Shown one piece after another: positions 1-7,058 of a DNA stretch of 12,169 nucleotides; position 1 is the stretch's first letter, and every line of letters begins with the position of its first letter. A program made the position numbers and the translations under genes. The stretch covers positions 1 to 12,169 of the forward strand of contig CANLJW010000030.1 in assembly GCA_947491605.1 (NCBI GenBank), written 5' to 3'. This DNA is from UBA7398 sp947491605. Lineage in GTDB: Bacteria; Actinomycetota; Actinomycetes; Nanopelagicales; Nanopelagicaceae. The notes below the pieces were generated by a model. That model was not told the DNA's origin. It did not search any database and saw nothing but the letters and a program-made list of their open reading frames with translations.

Positions 1-395
1 GTGAAGGTTCGCTCTTAATTCTTGATTTAGATGGTTTCAAAGAAATTAACGACACTTTTGGTCATGAAGTTGGAGATCAATTACTTCGTCAAGTTGCGAC
101 TAGATTTTCCAGAGCGCTACCAAGTAGCGCGCTATTGGCTCGACTCGGCGGCGATGAATTTGGCGCGCTGATAAGAGGTAGCGAAGGTTTTGAGAGTGCA
201 TTAGCGTTACGAGCAACGCTTTCCTATCCATTCACGATTGCCACTAACCAAGTGAAGCTAGATGTCTCCATCGGCCAAGCGCTAAATGATCCGGATAAGC
301 CAAGTAATGAATTACTCCACCGCGCTGACTTGGCGATGTATGAAGCAAAACGTAGTGGCGCTGGCGCAGTTTGTTGGCGCCCCAGTCTTGGTTAG
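1..395 (+). CDS. GGDEF-domain protein (diguanylate cyclase), C-terminal part
   Basis: This is the 3' end of a gene that begins before the window; the frame reads from base 3 to a TAG at 393-395. The visible ~130 residues are almost one whole GGDEF domain. They include the metal-binding/helix segment DLDGFKEINDTFGHEVGD, the signature RLGGDEF near residues 47-53, then VSIG and the C-terminal ADLAMYEAKRSG. An intact GGDEF core indicates synthesis of cyclic di-GMP from two GTP. The allosteric RxxD site usually found five residues before GGDEF is absent (the positions read PSSA), so product inhibition through a classical I-site is unlikely. No EAL domain follows, because the protein ends about 20 residues after the domain. 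The sensory N-terminus is outside the window, so the input signal is unknown. Confidence 0.9.
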   Translation, partial: EGSLLILDLDGFKEINDTFGHEVGDQLLRQVATRFSRALPSSALLARLGGDEFGALIRGSEGFESALALRATLSYPFTIATNQVKLDVSIGQALNDPDKPSNELLHRADLAMYEAKRSGAGAVCWRPSLG

Positions 396-402
396 CGTGC
401 TT

Positions 403-430
403 TTGAATTATCGCCAGCATTAGATACCGT
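403..430 (+). promoter_or_regulatory. candidate promoter of hss
   Basis: TTGAAT (403-408) is separated by 16 bases from TACCGT (425-430), which fits the TAnnnT form of an actinobacterial -10. The predicted start would give a leader of roughly 50 bases carrying the Shine-Dalgarno sequence of the next gene. Found by eye only; AT-rich gaps often contain such matches. Confidence 0.25.
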
Positions 431-471
431 TCTCACTCCGCTCGAGTACTTCGAGAAACCAAGCGCTTTAT

Positions 472-479
472 GGGGAGGG
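472..479 (+). promoter_or_regulatory. ribosome binding site fixing the TTG start of hss
   Basis: GGGGAGGG lies 6 bases before the TTG at 486. There is no nearby ATG or GTG in frame, and the protein starting at this TTG has the full family length. The strong site therefore supports TTG as the true start. Confidence 0.65.
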
Positions 480-485
480 TCCTAA

Positions 486-1919
486 TTGCCACAAAAGTTT
501 AATAATCGAGTTCTGGTTCTAGGTGCAGGTTCAGTTTCGCAATGTGTACTTCCACTTCTAATCGAGCATCTTGTAGATGCAAACCAGATTACGATCTTTG
601 AACAACGAGATAACAGATCTAGAGTTCAAAGTGCACTTGATAAAGGTGCAACTTATGTGCAGGACCAAATCACAAAAGAAAATATTGATCAAAAATTAAG
701 TCAGTACCTCAAAGAAGGCGATTTCTTACTTGATCTCGCCTGGAACATTGATGCAAATGTGATTTTGCAATGGTGTCACGATCACGGTGTCCTCTACTTA
801 AACACATCTGTAGAAGAGTGGGATCCTTACTCAGCTGGCGCATCTCGACCACCTGCAGAGCGAACTCTTTACTACCGTCACATGAAACTTCGCGAAATGA
901 AAGCTACTTGGAAAAAAGTTGGCGCAACTGCAGTAGTAGAACATGGCGCAAATCCTGGATTGGTTTCACACTTAGTTAAGAAATCTATGGTTGATATTGC
1001 AACTCGCGCAATAAAAGATGGAATTGCTGATGCTGGAGTAGAGAAAGCGTTAGAAGCCGATGCATATAACGAACTAGCACAACACCTTGGAATTAAAGTA
1101 ATTCATATTGCAGAGCGCGATACCCAAGTAACTGATAAACCAAAACAACTAAATGAGTTTGTTAATACTTGGAGCGTGGAAGGATTTTATGAAGAAGGGA
1201 TTGCGCCAGCCGAATTAGGTTGGGGTACTCACGAAAAACTGTTACCACCAAATGCTTATGAACATAAAACTGGTCCAAAAAATCAGATTTTGATGGCCCA
1301 ACCTGGCGCAACAACTTGGGTGCGTTCTTGGGTACCAAATTGTGAAACCACTGGAATGGTCATTCGACATGGTGAAGCATTTACACTTTCAGATTATTTA
1401 ACTGTATGGCAGGGCGAGCAAGCCGTTTATCGTCCAACCGTGCACTACGCATATTGCCCATCTAATGAAGCTATTGTCTCGATGCGCGAGTTAGAGATGC
1501 GGCAATGGGATTTGACACCAAATCAAAGAATCATGAATGATGAAATTACTGATGGTGAAGATCGACTTGGTGTTTTGTTGATGGGCCATGCTTATAAATC
1601 TTGGTGGACTGGTTCGCTATTAAATATTCACGATTCTCGTAAATTGGTACCAAACCAATCTGCGACCACAGTTCAAGTTGGATCTGCAGTATTTGCAGCG
1701 GTTGCTTGGATTATGGCAAATCCAAATAAAGGGCTACTAGTACCGGACGATATGCCATGGCGCGAAGTTTTACCTTATGCTGAAAAATATTGGGGTGGAT
1801 TTCATTCCGAAGCAGCTGATTGGGATCCGTTGCAAACGCGTAATGATCTTTATGCGGGATGGAATAACCGTAAATACGATACTTCGGATCCTTGGCAATT
1901 CACTAACTTCTTAGTTTAA
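486..1919 (+). CDS. hss: homospermidine synthase
   Basis: Predicted cytoplasmic NAD-dependent enzyme of the saccharopine-dehydrogenase-like fold. It joins two putrescines (or putrescine and an aminobutyl donor such as spermidine) into sym-homospermidine. At 477 aa it has, from memory, the same length as the Blastochloris viridis enzyme. The Rossmann NAD loop is near the N-terminus (VLGAGSVSQ, residues 11-19). Other family blocks are EHGANPGLVSH (152-162), IAERDTQV with Glu210, Trp229 in NTWSVEGF, Glu237 and YAYCPSNEAIVSMRE (321-335). Glu210, Trp229 and Glu237 fall on the numbers I recall for substrate-binding residues of the B. viridis enzyme. Translation starts at TTG behind a strong ribosome binding site. 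It stands alone between a GGDEF gene and a convergent photolyase, 20 bases away, with no polyamine genes beside it. Carboxynorspermidine dehydrogenase is a shorter relative and fits less well. Confidence 0.92.
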   Translation: MPQKFNNRVLVLGAGSVSQCVLPLLIEHLVDANQITIFEQRDNRSRVQSALDKGATYVQDQITKENIDQKLSQYLKEGDFLLDLAWNIDANVILQWCHDHGVLYLNTSVEEWDPYSAGASRPPAERTLYYRHMKLREMKATWKKVGATAVVEHGANPGLVSHLVKKSMVDIATRAIKDGIADAGVEKALEADAYNELAQHLGIKVIHIAERDTQVTDKPKQLNEFVNTWSVEGFYEEGIAPAELGWGTHEKLLPPNAYEHKTGPKNQILMAQPGATTWVRSWVPNCETTGMVIRHGEAFTLSDYLTVWQGEQAVYRPTVHYAYCPSNEAIVSMRELEMRQWDLTPNQRIMNDEITDGEDRLGVLLMGHAYKSWWTGSLLNIHDSRKLVPNQSATTVQVGSAVFAAVAWIMANPNKGLLVPDDMPWREVLPYAEKYWGGFHSEAADWDPLQTRNDLYAGWNNRKYDTSDPWQFTNFLV

Positions 1920-1939
1920 GAATTTACTTTAAATATTGG

Positions 1940-3295
1940 TTATTGCTGGCTCGGTTTAATTTCCTCAAGCCGGGCTAGCGATTCCAATCGCTCTAACGCG
2001 TGATCTACAATTCTTTCTGGGTAATTGTTTTTATAACCAGCTCCAGCTAGCCAAGGTTCGTGAATTTCTGCTGCGGTTAGATGCGTAAGTTCTGGTACGT
2101 ACTTCTTTATGTATGCACCTTCAACGTCAAAGCGCTTTCCCTGCTCGATTGGATTGAAAACGCGATAGTAAGGCGAGGCATCTGTGCCACAACCAGCAGT
2201 CCATTGCCAGCCATGCGAGTTCGAAGCAACGTCATAATCAACTAAATGTTCATGGAAAAATCGCTCACCTAATTGCCACTCTAAATGTAAATCTTTAACT
2301 AGAAATGAAGCAACCACCATTCTGGTGCGATTGTGCATCCAGCCTTCCTTAACTATCTGGCGCATAGCCGCGTCAACAAACGGGTATCCAGTTTTACCTT
2401 CACACCAGGCTTTAAATTGTGCACCAGGCTTGTCATAGCGCATCTGGGCAAAGCGGGGTACGTAATACTCACGATCAGTCATGGGATTATTAAAAAGAAT
2501 ATCAGCATAAAACTCGCGCCATGCAATCTCTTTACGGAAAGTATCGTGGGCCTTATCTTCTCCAAGGCCTTTCAATAAAGTTCGTGGATGAATCTCGCCA
2601 AACTTTAGGTATGTACTCATCTTTGAAGTTCCATCAATGCCGGCAAGATTTCTACTCTCATCGTATGAATCAAGAGCTTTTTTGCTGAACTCTTTAAACC
2701 TAGCTAATGCTGCCGCTTCTCCAGCCTCAATGATCTCAACACCTTCAGGTAATCGAAAATCTGGAAAACTACGGTATTCAGCCGTTGGTTCTACACAATT
2801 TATTTTCTTTGGTGTTACAGCTGGTGCTCGCCATCCATGAGTTCGCCATCCTCTGTAAAAAGGCGTGTAAACCTTGTATGGAGTTCCATCACTAGGTTTT
2901 AGAACTCGTCCTGGTGTAACGGCATATGGACTACCTGTACGAATTAACTTAATTCCCGCTGCTTCCACTCGAGCATCACGTTCTGCGCCGTATCGTTCAT
3001 ACTCTGCTGAAATATGAACCTCTTGAACCTCATACTTTTTAATAAGTACAGAAAGAACTTCCACTTGATCACCTTCGATTATGTGCAGGTTATTACCAAG
3101 TGATTCATCTAATTTTCTTAACGATTGACCCATATATGCCAATAGCTTTGCGCCAGCCTCTTGAATCTGTGCTTTGTCGAGAATAAAAAGTGGAATCACC
3201 TTCTCTGATGATTCAATTGCAGCCAATAGCGCAGGGTGGTCATTAATGCGAAGGTCTCGTCGAAACCAGATAATCGCTACTTTCCCTTTTGGCAT
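1940..3295 (-). CDS. phrB: deoxyribodipyrimidine photolyase (cryptochrome/photolyase family)
   Basis: Light-driven, FAD-dependent repair of cyclobutane pyrimidine dimers. The 451 aa length is normal for a class I enzyme. The N-terminal antenna domain starts IIWFRRDLRINDHPAL (residues 8-23). The helical FAD domain has YDESRNLAGIDGTSKMS (211-227), WREFYADILFNNP (259-271), GYPFVDAAMRQ (303-313), WMHNRTRMVVASFLVKDL (319-336) and HGWQWTAGCGTDASPYYR (361-378). By comparison with E. coli PhrB recalled from memory, Trp363 and Trp340 are the proximal and middle members of the photoreduction chain, but the distal position reads Tyr287. The antenna cofactor (methenyl-folate or deazaflavin) cannot be told from what I see. 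There is no obvious Shine-Dalgarno before the ATG. The gene is divergent from the esterase and convergent with hss. A cryptochrome role is possible, but the DNA-repair signature is well kept. Confidence 0.93.
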   Translation of the reverse strand: MPKGKVAIIWFRRDLRINDHPALLAAIESSEKVIPLFILDKAQIQEAGAKLLAYMGQSLRKLDESLGNNLHIIEGDQVEVLSVLIKKYEVQEVHISAEYERYGAERDARVEAAGIKLIRTGSPYAVTPGRVLKPSDGTPYKVYTPFYRGWRTHGWRAPAVTPKKINCVEPTAEYRSFPDFRLPEGVEIIEAGEAAALARFKEFSKKALDSYDESRNLAGIDGTSKMSTYLKFGEIHPRTLLKGLGEDKAHDTFRKEIAWREFYADILFNNPMTDREYYVPRFAQMRYDKPGAQFKAWCEGKTGYPFVDAAMRQIVKEGWMHNRTRMVVASFLVKDLHLEWQLGERFFHEHLVDYDVASNSHGWQWTAGCGTDASPYYRVFNPIEQGKRFDVEGAYIKKYVPELTHLTAAEIHEPWLAGAGYKNNYPERIVDHALERLESLARLEEIKPSQQ

Positions 3296-3298
3296 GGG

Positions 3299-3304
3299 TA
3301 GATT
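3299..3304 (+). promoter_or_regulatory. candidate -10 of a leaderless esterase transcript
   Basis: TAGATT matches TAnnnT and ends 8 bases before the ATG at 3313, so transcription would begin at or next to the start codon. It lies in the 17-base gap between two divergent genes, where neither start has a clear Shine-Dalgarno. On the other strand, TTAAAT ends 6 bases before the photolyase ATG. No convincing -35 was found. Confidence 0.3.
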
Positions 3305-3312
3305 TAACCAGT

Positions 3313-4137
3313 ATGAAAGAGATTAAGCGCTTCCAAATCCGCGGCGTTCCAGGTTGGGTTACCCGAGTTATCATTGAAGATCGAACTGTCGATTATTGGG
3401 CTCCAAATAGTAAAACGAAGCATCTTTTGGTTGCACACGATGGTCAAAACGTATTTGATGGCCATACTGCTACTCACAAGAATAAGACCTGGGCAATGGC
3501 GCAATCTGCCATTCGAGTTTCAGAAGATTTAGGAATAACACCCCCGTTAATCATTGCAGTATTTCATAGCGGCACAAAGAAAGAACCGTGGGGTCGCACT
3601 TTAGATCTCTCCCCACAAGATATATTCCAATCTGGCATAGCGGTAACTCCCTCAACCAAGGTTGAAATTCCATTAGAGAAACTAAATGGGAATGCATACT
3701 TAGATTTAATTGCTGATCAAATCATTCCTGCAATTTCAGCCGAAATTAATTTTCAAGTTAACCCAGTAAATACCGCAATGATCGGTTCTAGTATGGGTGG
3801 GCTAGCAACACTTAATGGCGTTGCCCGAAGACCCGATCTTTATCAGACCGCTCTGGCTTTTTCGCCGCATTGGACCATTGGCGGAATACCTTTGGTTGAA
3901 TCCTTAATAAACGCACTACCCAAACCTGGTAAACATAAAATTTGGATGAGCCGAGGTACAAAAGGTTTAGATCGAGAATATAAGCCATTTCAGGATTTAG
4001 CTGATGAATTAATGCTTAAAAATGGCTATCACTTACATCGCGACTTTGATAGCAAAGTTTATGAGAGAACTGGACATAACGAGAAAGCTTGGGCTAAATA
4101 TCTTCCAACTGCATTAAAGCTATGGCTTAGCGAATAA
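3313..4137 (+). CDS. putative esterase, alpha/beta-hydrolase fold (esterase D / Fes-like)
   Basis: A 274-residue protein with no signal peptide or membrane segment, so probably cytoplasmic. It shows the esterase family pattern: HLLVAHDGQNVFDG (37-50) as the first core strand and oxyanion region; IGSSMGGLATL (157-167) with likely nucleophile Ser160 in GxSxG; a candidate acid Asp220 in GTKGLDREY; and catalytic His255 in TGHNEKAW. The substrate is unknown. Relatives include carbohydrate-ester and siderophore esterases, and the amylase next door makes a sugar ester conceivable, but the two genes face each other and are not co-transcribed. I chose the ATG at 3313. An in-frame TTG at 3289 would add 8 residues, but it would overlap the photolyase start and has no ribosome binding site. 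The last 18 bases overlap the amylase gene tail to tail. Confidence 0.82.
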   Translation: MKEIKRFQIRGVPGWVTRVIIEDRTVDYWAPNSKTKHLLVAHDGQNVFDGHTATHKNKTWAMAQSAIRVSEDLGITPPLIIAVFHSGTKKEPWGRTLDLSPQDIFQSGIAVTPSTKVEIPLEKLNGNAYLDLIADQIIPAISAEINFQVNPVNTAMIGSSMGGLATLNGVARRPDLYQTALAFSPHWTIGGIPLVESLINALPKPGKHKIWMSRGTKGLDREYKPFQDLADELMLKNGYHLHRDFDSKVYERTGHNEKAWAKYLPTALKLWLSE

Positions 4138-6210
4138 GAAAGTTTCAGATTTAGCATCAACTCCATTTGCAAAGTAAGCTATCGCTCTAAACTCAGTATT
4201 GGTTGACCATTTGATATCAGAAATTAGCGGGAAGACTCGATAAAGTCCGGCGGCATCTAAGTCGCTCTTGAAAGTTGGCGAAGTATCGGTGCCTAAACTT
4301 TTCCAAGTTGCGCCGTCTTTATATTGAAATTGCACTTCTGCGACATCTGCGCCGCTAATAGTTGCTTCCAAATTAAAGCGGTCTCGCAACATTGGATTCC
4401 TGGTTGGCTTATTCATTCTGACTTCAGGCGTAGCTGAACTTTTTACCATTTCTGAGAGAAATACGCCCCAACCATAAGCTGGGACAGCGATCTTCATCGA
4501 CTTAGCGGAGGCCGAGACTGTGCCATAGCCAAGCACTTTCTCCCACTTATTTACAAGATATTCGGAATCAAAACTTCCGGTTATCGCCACATCAGAACTA
4601 TTGAATGTCATCAAATATTCTTTGCCAGTATCTAAATCAAAACGACTAAAGACCAATAGTCCATTCTCTGCAATTCGAATTTTCATTGCACCTGCTGAGA
4701 ATGCGGTTGAAGAGGCATGGAGTTTGGTTAGATCGCGGATCGTTTGTTGCAGTGGGTTGGTTGTATCAAAACTACTCTTACCCATACCAATTGGCTCGCC
4801 ACCAATTCGCTGTTGTTTACGCCAACGATCAACCAGGGTTACGAAGAGATCTTGACGCGCTTCTTTATCGCCATCTCCCATTAGGCCAAATTCATCACCG
4901 TAATAAACAATTGGAACGCCGCGCATAGTAAATAGCAGCGCATGCGCCATTTGATCACGCAATAATGCGGAATCTGAATTCACATTTCCACCGATAAAGC
5001 CGCCAATTCGACCCATGTCGTGATTACCTAAGAAAATTCCAAAATTTCTTGGATCAATGGTGGCAGTTGAGTATTGATCATCTGCATTTAACAAAGTAGC
5101 TAACCGATTTGCAGCGCCTGAAGTAATGAACTTCAACATTCGATCCTGCACTGGAAAATCTAATAACTCGGTAAAACCACCATATCTTGCCCAATATTCT
5201 AAAGTTTCAGGGTTGGAATCATAAACTTCGCCCCACATTGGGAAATCTTGCTTACCACTAGCAAGCGCATGTGCTTTTATACTTGGAATAAATGCTTGCC
5301 AGAATACTTCATTTACATGGCGCGCAGTATCGATACGGAAACCGTCAATGCCGGTAGCAGAAATCCACTTAGAATAAATATCAATAAAACCTTTTACAAC
5401 TTCTGGTGACTCAGTCATGATGTCATCGAAGCCATAGAAATCACCAAATCGACTAGACTCACCTTGGAATGTTGATTTGCCACGGTTGTGATAAAGCCGA
5501 ACATCATTTAACCAAGCTGGGCTTTTAATATTTGCCATCGCTTTACTTACTACTGGCGTCTTTGGAAAACTAATTTTGGCGCTCAATTGACTTGCAGTTG
5601 GAAATTTAGATGTGCCCGCCAAATTCACAATATCGAATGTTTTAACCTTTGAAGTCTTATAAGGTTTTTCAGATAAGTAGATATAGTCATAATTCTCTTT
5701 GTAACTGATTACATCTGCAGTGTGATTAGTCACGATATCTAAAACTACTTTTAATCCGAGCGAATGCGCTTTCACTACAAATGCCTTGAATTCGGCCATC
5801 GTTCCTAAATGTGAATCTATCTGATCAAATCCCGCAATTGCATAACCATGGTATGCGGCGCTCTTGCCATCAACACCAACTGGAATATTTCTAAAAACTG
5901 GGGTAATCCATAGCGCAGTGAATCCAAGAGATTTTATATACGCCAATTTATCGCTTAGTCCTTGAATATCTCCGCCATGGTAAAAAGCAATGTCATAAGG
6001 GTCGTATCCAGAGGTAGTTCTGACATCCTTATATCCGCCAAGGTCATTCTTTGTATTTCCATTTGAAAAGCGATCAATCATCGCAAAATAAATCATTTCA
6101 CTTTTGAAATCTCGCGTTAGTCCTAAATCTGTGGCGGCAGGAGTGTTAGAAATAGATAAACCCATGAAAATTGCTGCAACCAACGAAACGATAAAACTCT
6201 TCTTAATCAT
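4120..6210 (-). CDS. secreted alpha-amylase family glycosidase (GH13)
   Basis: Extracellular enzyme expected to hydrolyse alpha-1,4 glucans such as starch or glycogen into oligosaccharides for the adjacent transporter. Residues 1-26 form a Sec signal peptide (MIKKSF, hydrophobic core, TPAA) without a lipobox. The GH13 barrel carries all four conserved regions: DIVTNH (158-163), GFRIDTARH with nucleophile Asp294, FPMWGEVYD with acid/base Glu328, and FLGNHD (393-398) with the stabilising Asp398. HGGDIQGL (78-85) and WITPVF are also typical. A barrel insertion of about 100 residues (170-270) separates regions I and II. After the barrel comes a beta C-domain (about 505-590), then about 100 residues that look like an Ig-type or carbohydrate-binding module without a motif I can name. 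The start overlaps the malG stop (ATGA), which implies translational coupling; AAAAGG sits directly against the ATG. Subfamily and exact product are not determinable by eye. Confidence 0.92.
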   Translation of the reverse strand: MIKKSFIVSLVAAIFMGLSISNTPAATDLGLTRDFKSEMIYFAMIDRFSNGNTKNDLGGYKDVRTTSGYDPYDIAFYHGGDIQGLSDKLAYIKSLGFTALWITPVFRNIPVGVDGKSAAYHGYAIAGFDQIDSHLGTMAEFKAFVVKAHSLGLKVVLDIVTNHTADVISYKENYDYIYLSEKPYKTSKVKTFDIVNLAGTSKFPTASQLSAKISFPKTPVVSKAMANIKSPAWLNDVRLYHNRGKSTFQGESSRFGDFYGFDDIMTESPEVVKGFIDIYSKWISATGIDGFRIDTARHVNEVFWQAFIPSIKAHALASGKQDFPMWGEVYDSNPETLEYWARYGGFTELLDFPVQDRMLKFITSGAANRLATLLNADDQYSTATIDPRNFGIFLGNHDMGRIGGFIGGNVNSDSALLRDQMAHALLFTMRGVPIVYYGDEFGLMGDGDKEARQDLFVTLVDRWRKQQRIGGEPIGMGKSSFDTTNPLQQTIRDLTKLHASSTAFSAGAMKIRIAENGLLVFSRFDLDTGKEYLMTFNSSDVAITGSFDSEYLVNKWEKVLGYGTVSASAKSMKIAVPAYGWGVFLSEMVKSSATPEVRMNKPTRNPMLRDRFNLEATISGADVAEVQFQYKDGATWKSLGTDTSPTFKSDLDAAGLYRVFPLISDIKWSTNTEFRAIAYFANGVDAKSETFLFAKP

Positions 6211-7058
6211 CCTTTTACAGAACCTGCAGTTAGTCCGCTAATAATATATTTCTGAAGCGAAAGGAATATTGCCACAATTGGTACTGAAGCAATTAAAGAT
6301 CCGGCGGCAAACGGACCCCAATTCTGTGAATATTGGCCACCGATAAATCCTTGAAGACCGACCGCAATAGTTCTACTACCCATATCTACCAAGAAGAGTC
6401 GAGCTAAAATAAATTCGTTAAAAGTTCCGATAAAACTTAATAATGAAACAACGGCCAACACCGGCGCAGCTAACGGTACGAAAATTAACCAATATGTTTG
6501 CATAGCACTTGCGCCATCAATCTTCGCCGCTTCATCTAATTCAGCAGGAATTGAATCTACGAAACCTTTCAATAACCAGATATTTACGCCCATGGCACCA
6601 CCGAGATATACCAATAGCAAGCCCGGTTGCGTACCTAAACCAAAGTGCGGTGCAAACACCGCTACCCGCTCCATGATCACATAAACAGCAGATAACGCTA
6701 AAATCGCTGGAAACATTTGAATCAAAAGTAATAATTGAATTCCAGACTTCTTACCTTTGAATTTCAATCGACTAAAAGCAAAAGCTGAGGAAGCGCTAAT
6801 AACTACAGATAAGAGCGCAACCGTAACGGAGATTACCAAAGAGTTCTTCATCCAAGTTAAATATGGAATTGTAGGATCGTTGAAGAGCATCTGATAATTT
6901 TTCCAAGAAAATTCTTTAGGAATAAAGGAAGTTACTTGCAGACTACCGCTTGGGTTTATCGAAGAAATAACCACTAAATAAAGTGGGAAAATAGCAAAGA
7001 GCACCATAAAAATACCGACAACATGGCGCCATAAATTCTCGCGTAGCCACTTCATCAT
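6207..7058 (-). CDS. malG: maltose/maltodextrin-type ABC transporter permease MalG
   Basis: Second membrane subunit of a carbohydrate (CUT1) importer, forming the translocation pore with MalF. At 283 aa it is of normal family length with six predicted membrane helices (roughly 11-31, 73-97, 108-130, 147-165, 197-217, 252-270). The cytoplasmic coupling (EAA) loop reads ELDEAAKIDGASAMQTYW (173-190) with the invariant Glu176-Ala-Ala and Gly182. The C-terminus TAGSVKG is typical of MalG. It overlaps malF by ATGA at 7055-7058 and the amylase gene by ATGA at 6207-6210. The first two codons are both ATG, so the start could be one codon later. Substrate assignment rests on family and the amylase neighbour; other alpha-glucosides such as trehalose are possible. 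Confidence 0.92.
   Translation of the reverse strand: MMKWLRENLWRHVVGIFMVLFAIFPLYLVVISSINPSGSLQVTSFIPKEFSWKNYQMLFNDPTIPYLTWMKNSLVISVTVALLSVVISASSAFAFSRLKFKGKKSGIQLLLLIQMFPAILALSAVYVIMERVAVFAPHFGLGTQPGLLLVYLGGAMGVNIWLLKGFVDSIPAELDEAAKIDGASAMQTYWLIFVPLAAPVLAVVSLLSFIGTFNEFILARLFLVDMGSRTIAVGLQGFIGGQYSQNWGPFAAGSLIASVPIVAIFLSLQKYIISGLTAGSVKG

Noticed and set aside
441..455. Small inverted repeat CTCGA-GTACT-TCGAG before hss
   Set aside because: Only five pairs and no T tail in either direction; it is within what chance gives in a 90-base gap, so I do not call it a terminator or operator.
1920..1939. Possible bidirectional terminator between hss and the photolyase gene
   Set aside because: The 20-base AT-rich gap holds no stable inverted repeat, so no terminator is called.
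3289..3312. TTG start at 3289 for the esterase
   Set aside because: It would overlap the photolyase start, has no ribosome binding site and adds residues unlike the family start; the ATG at 3313 is preferred.
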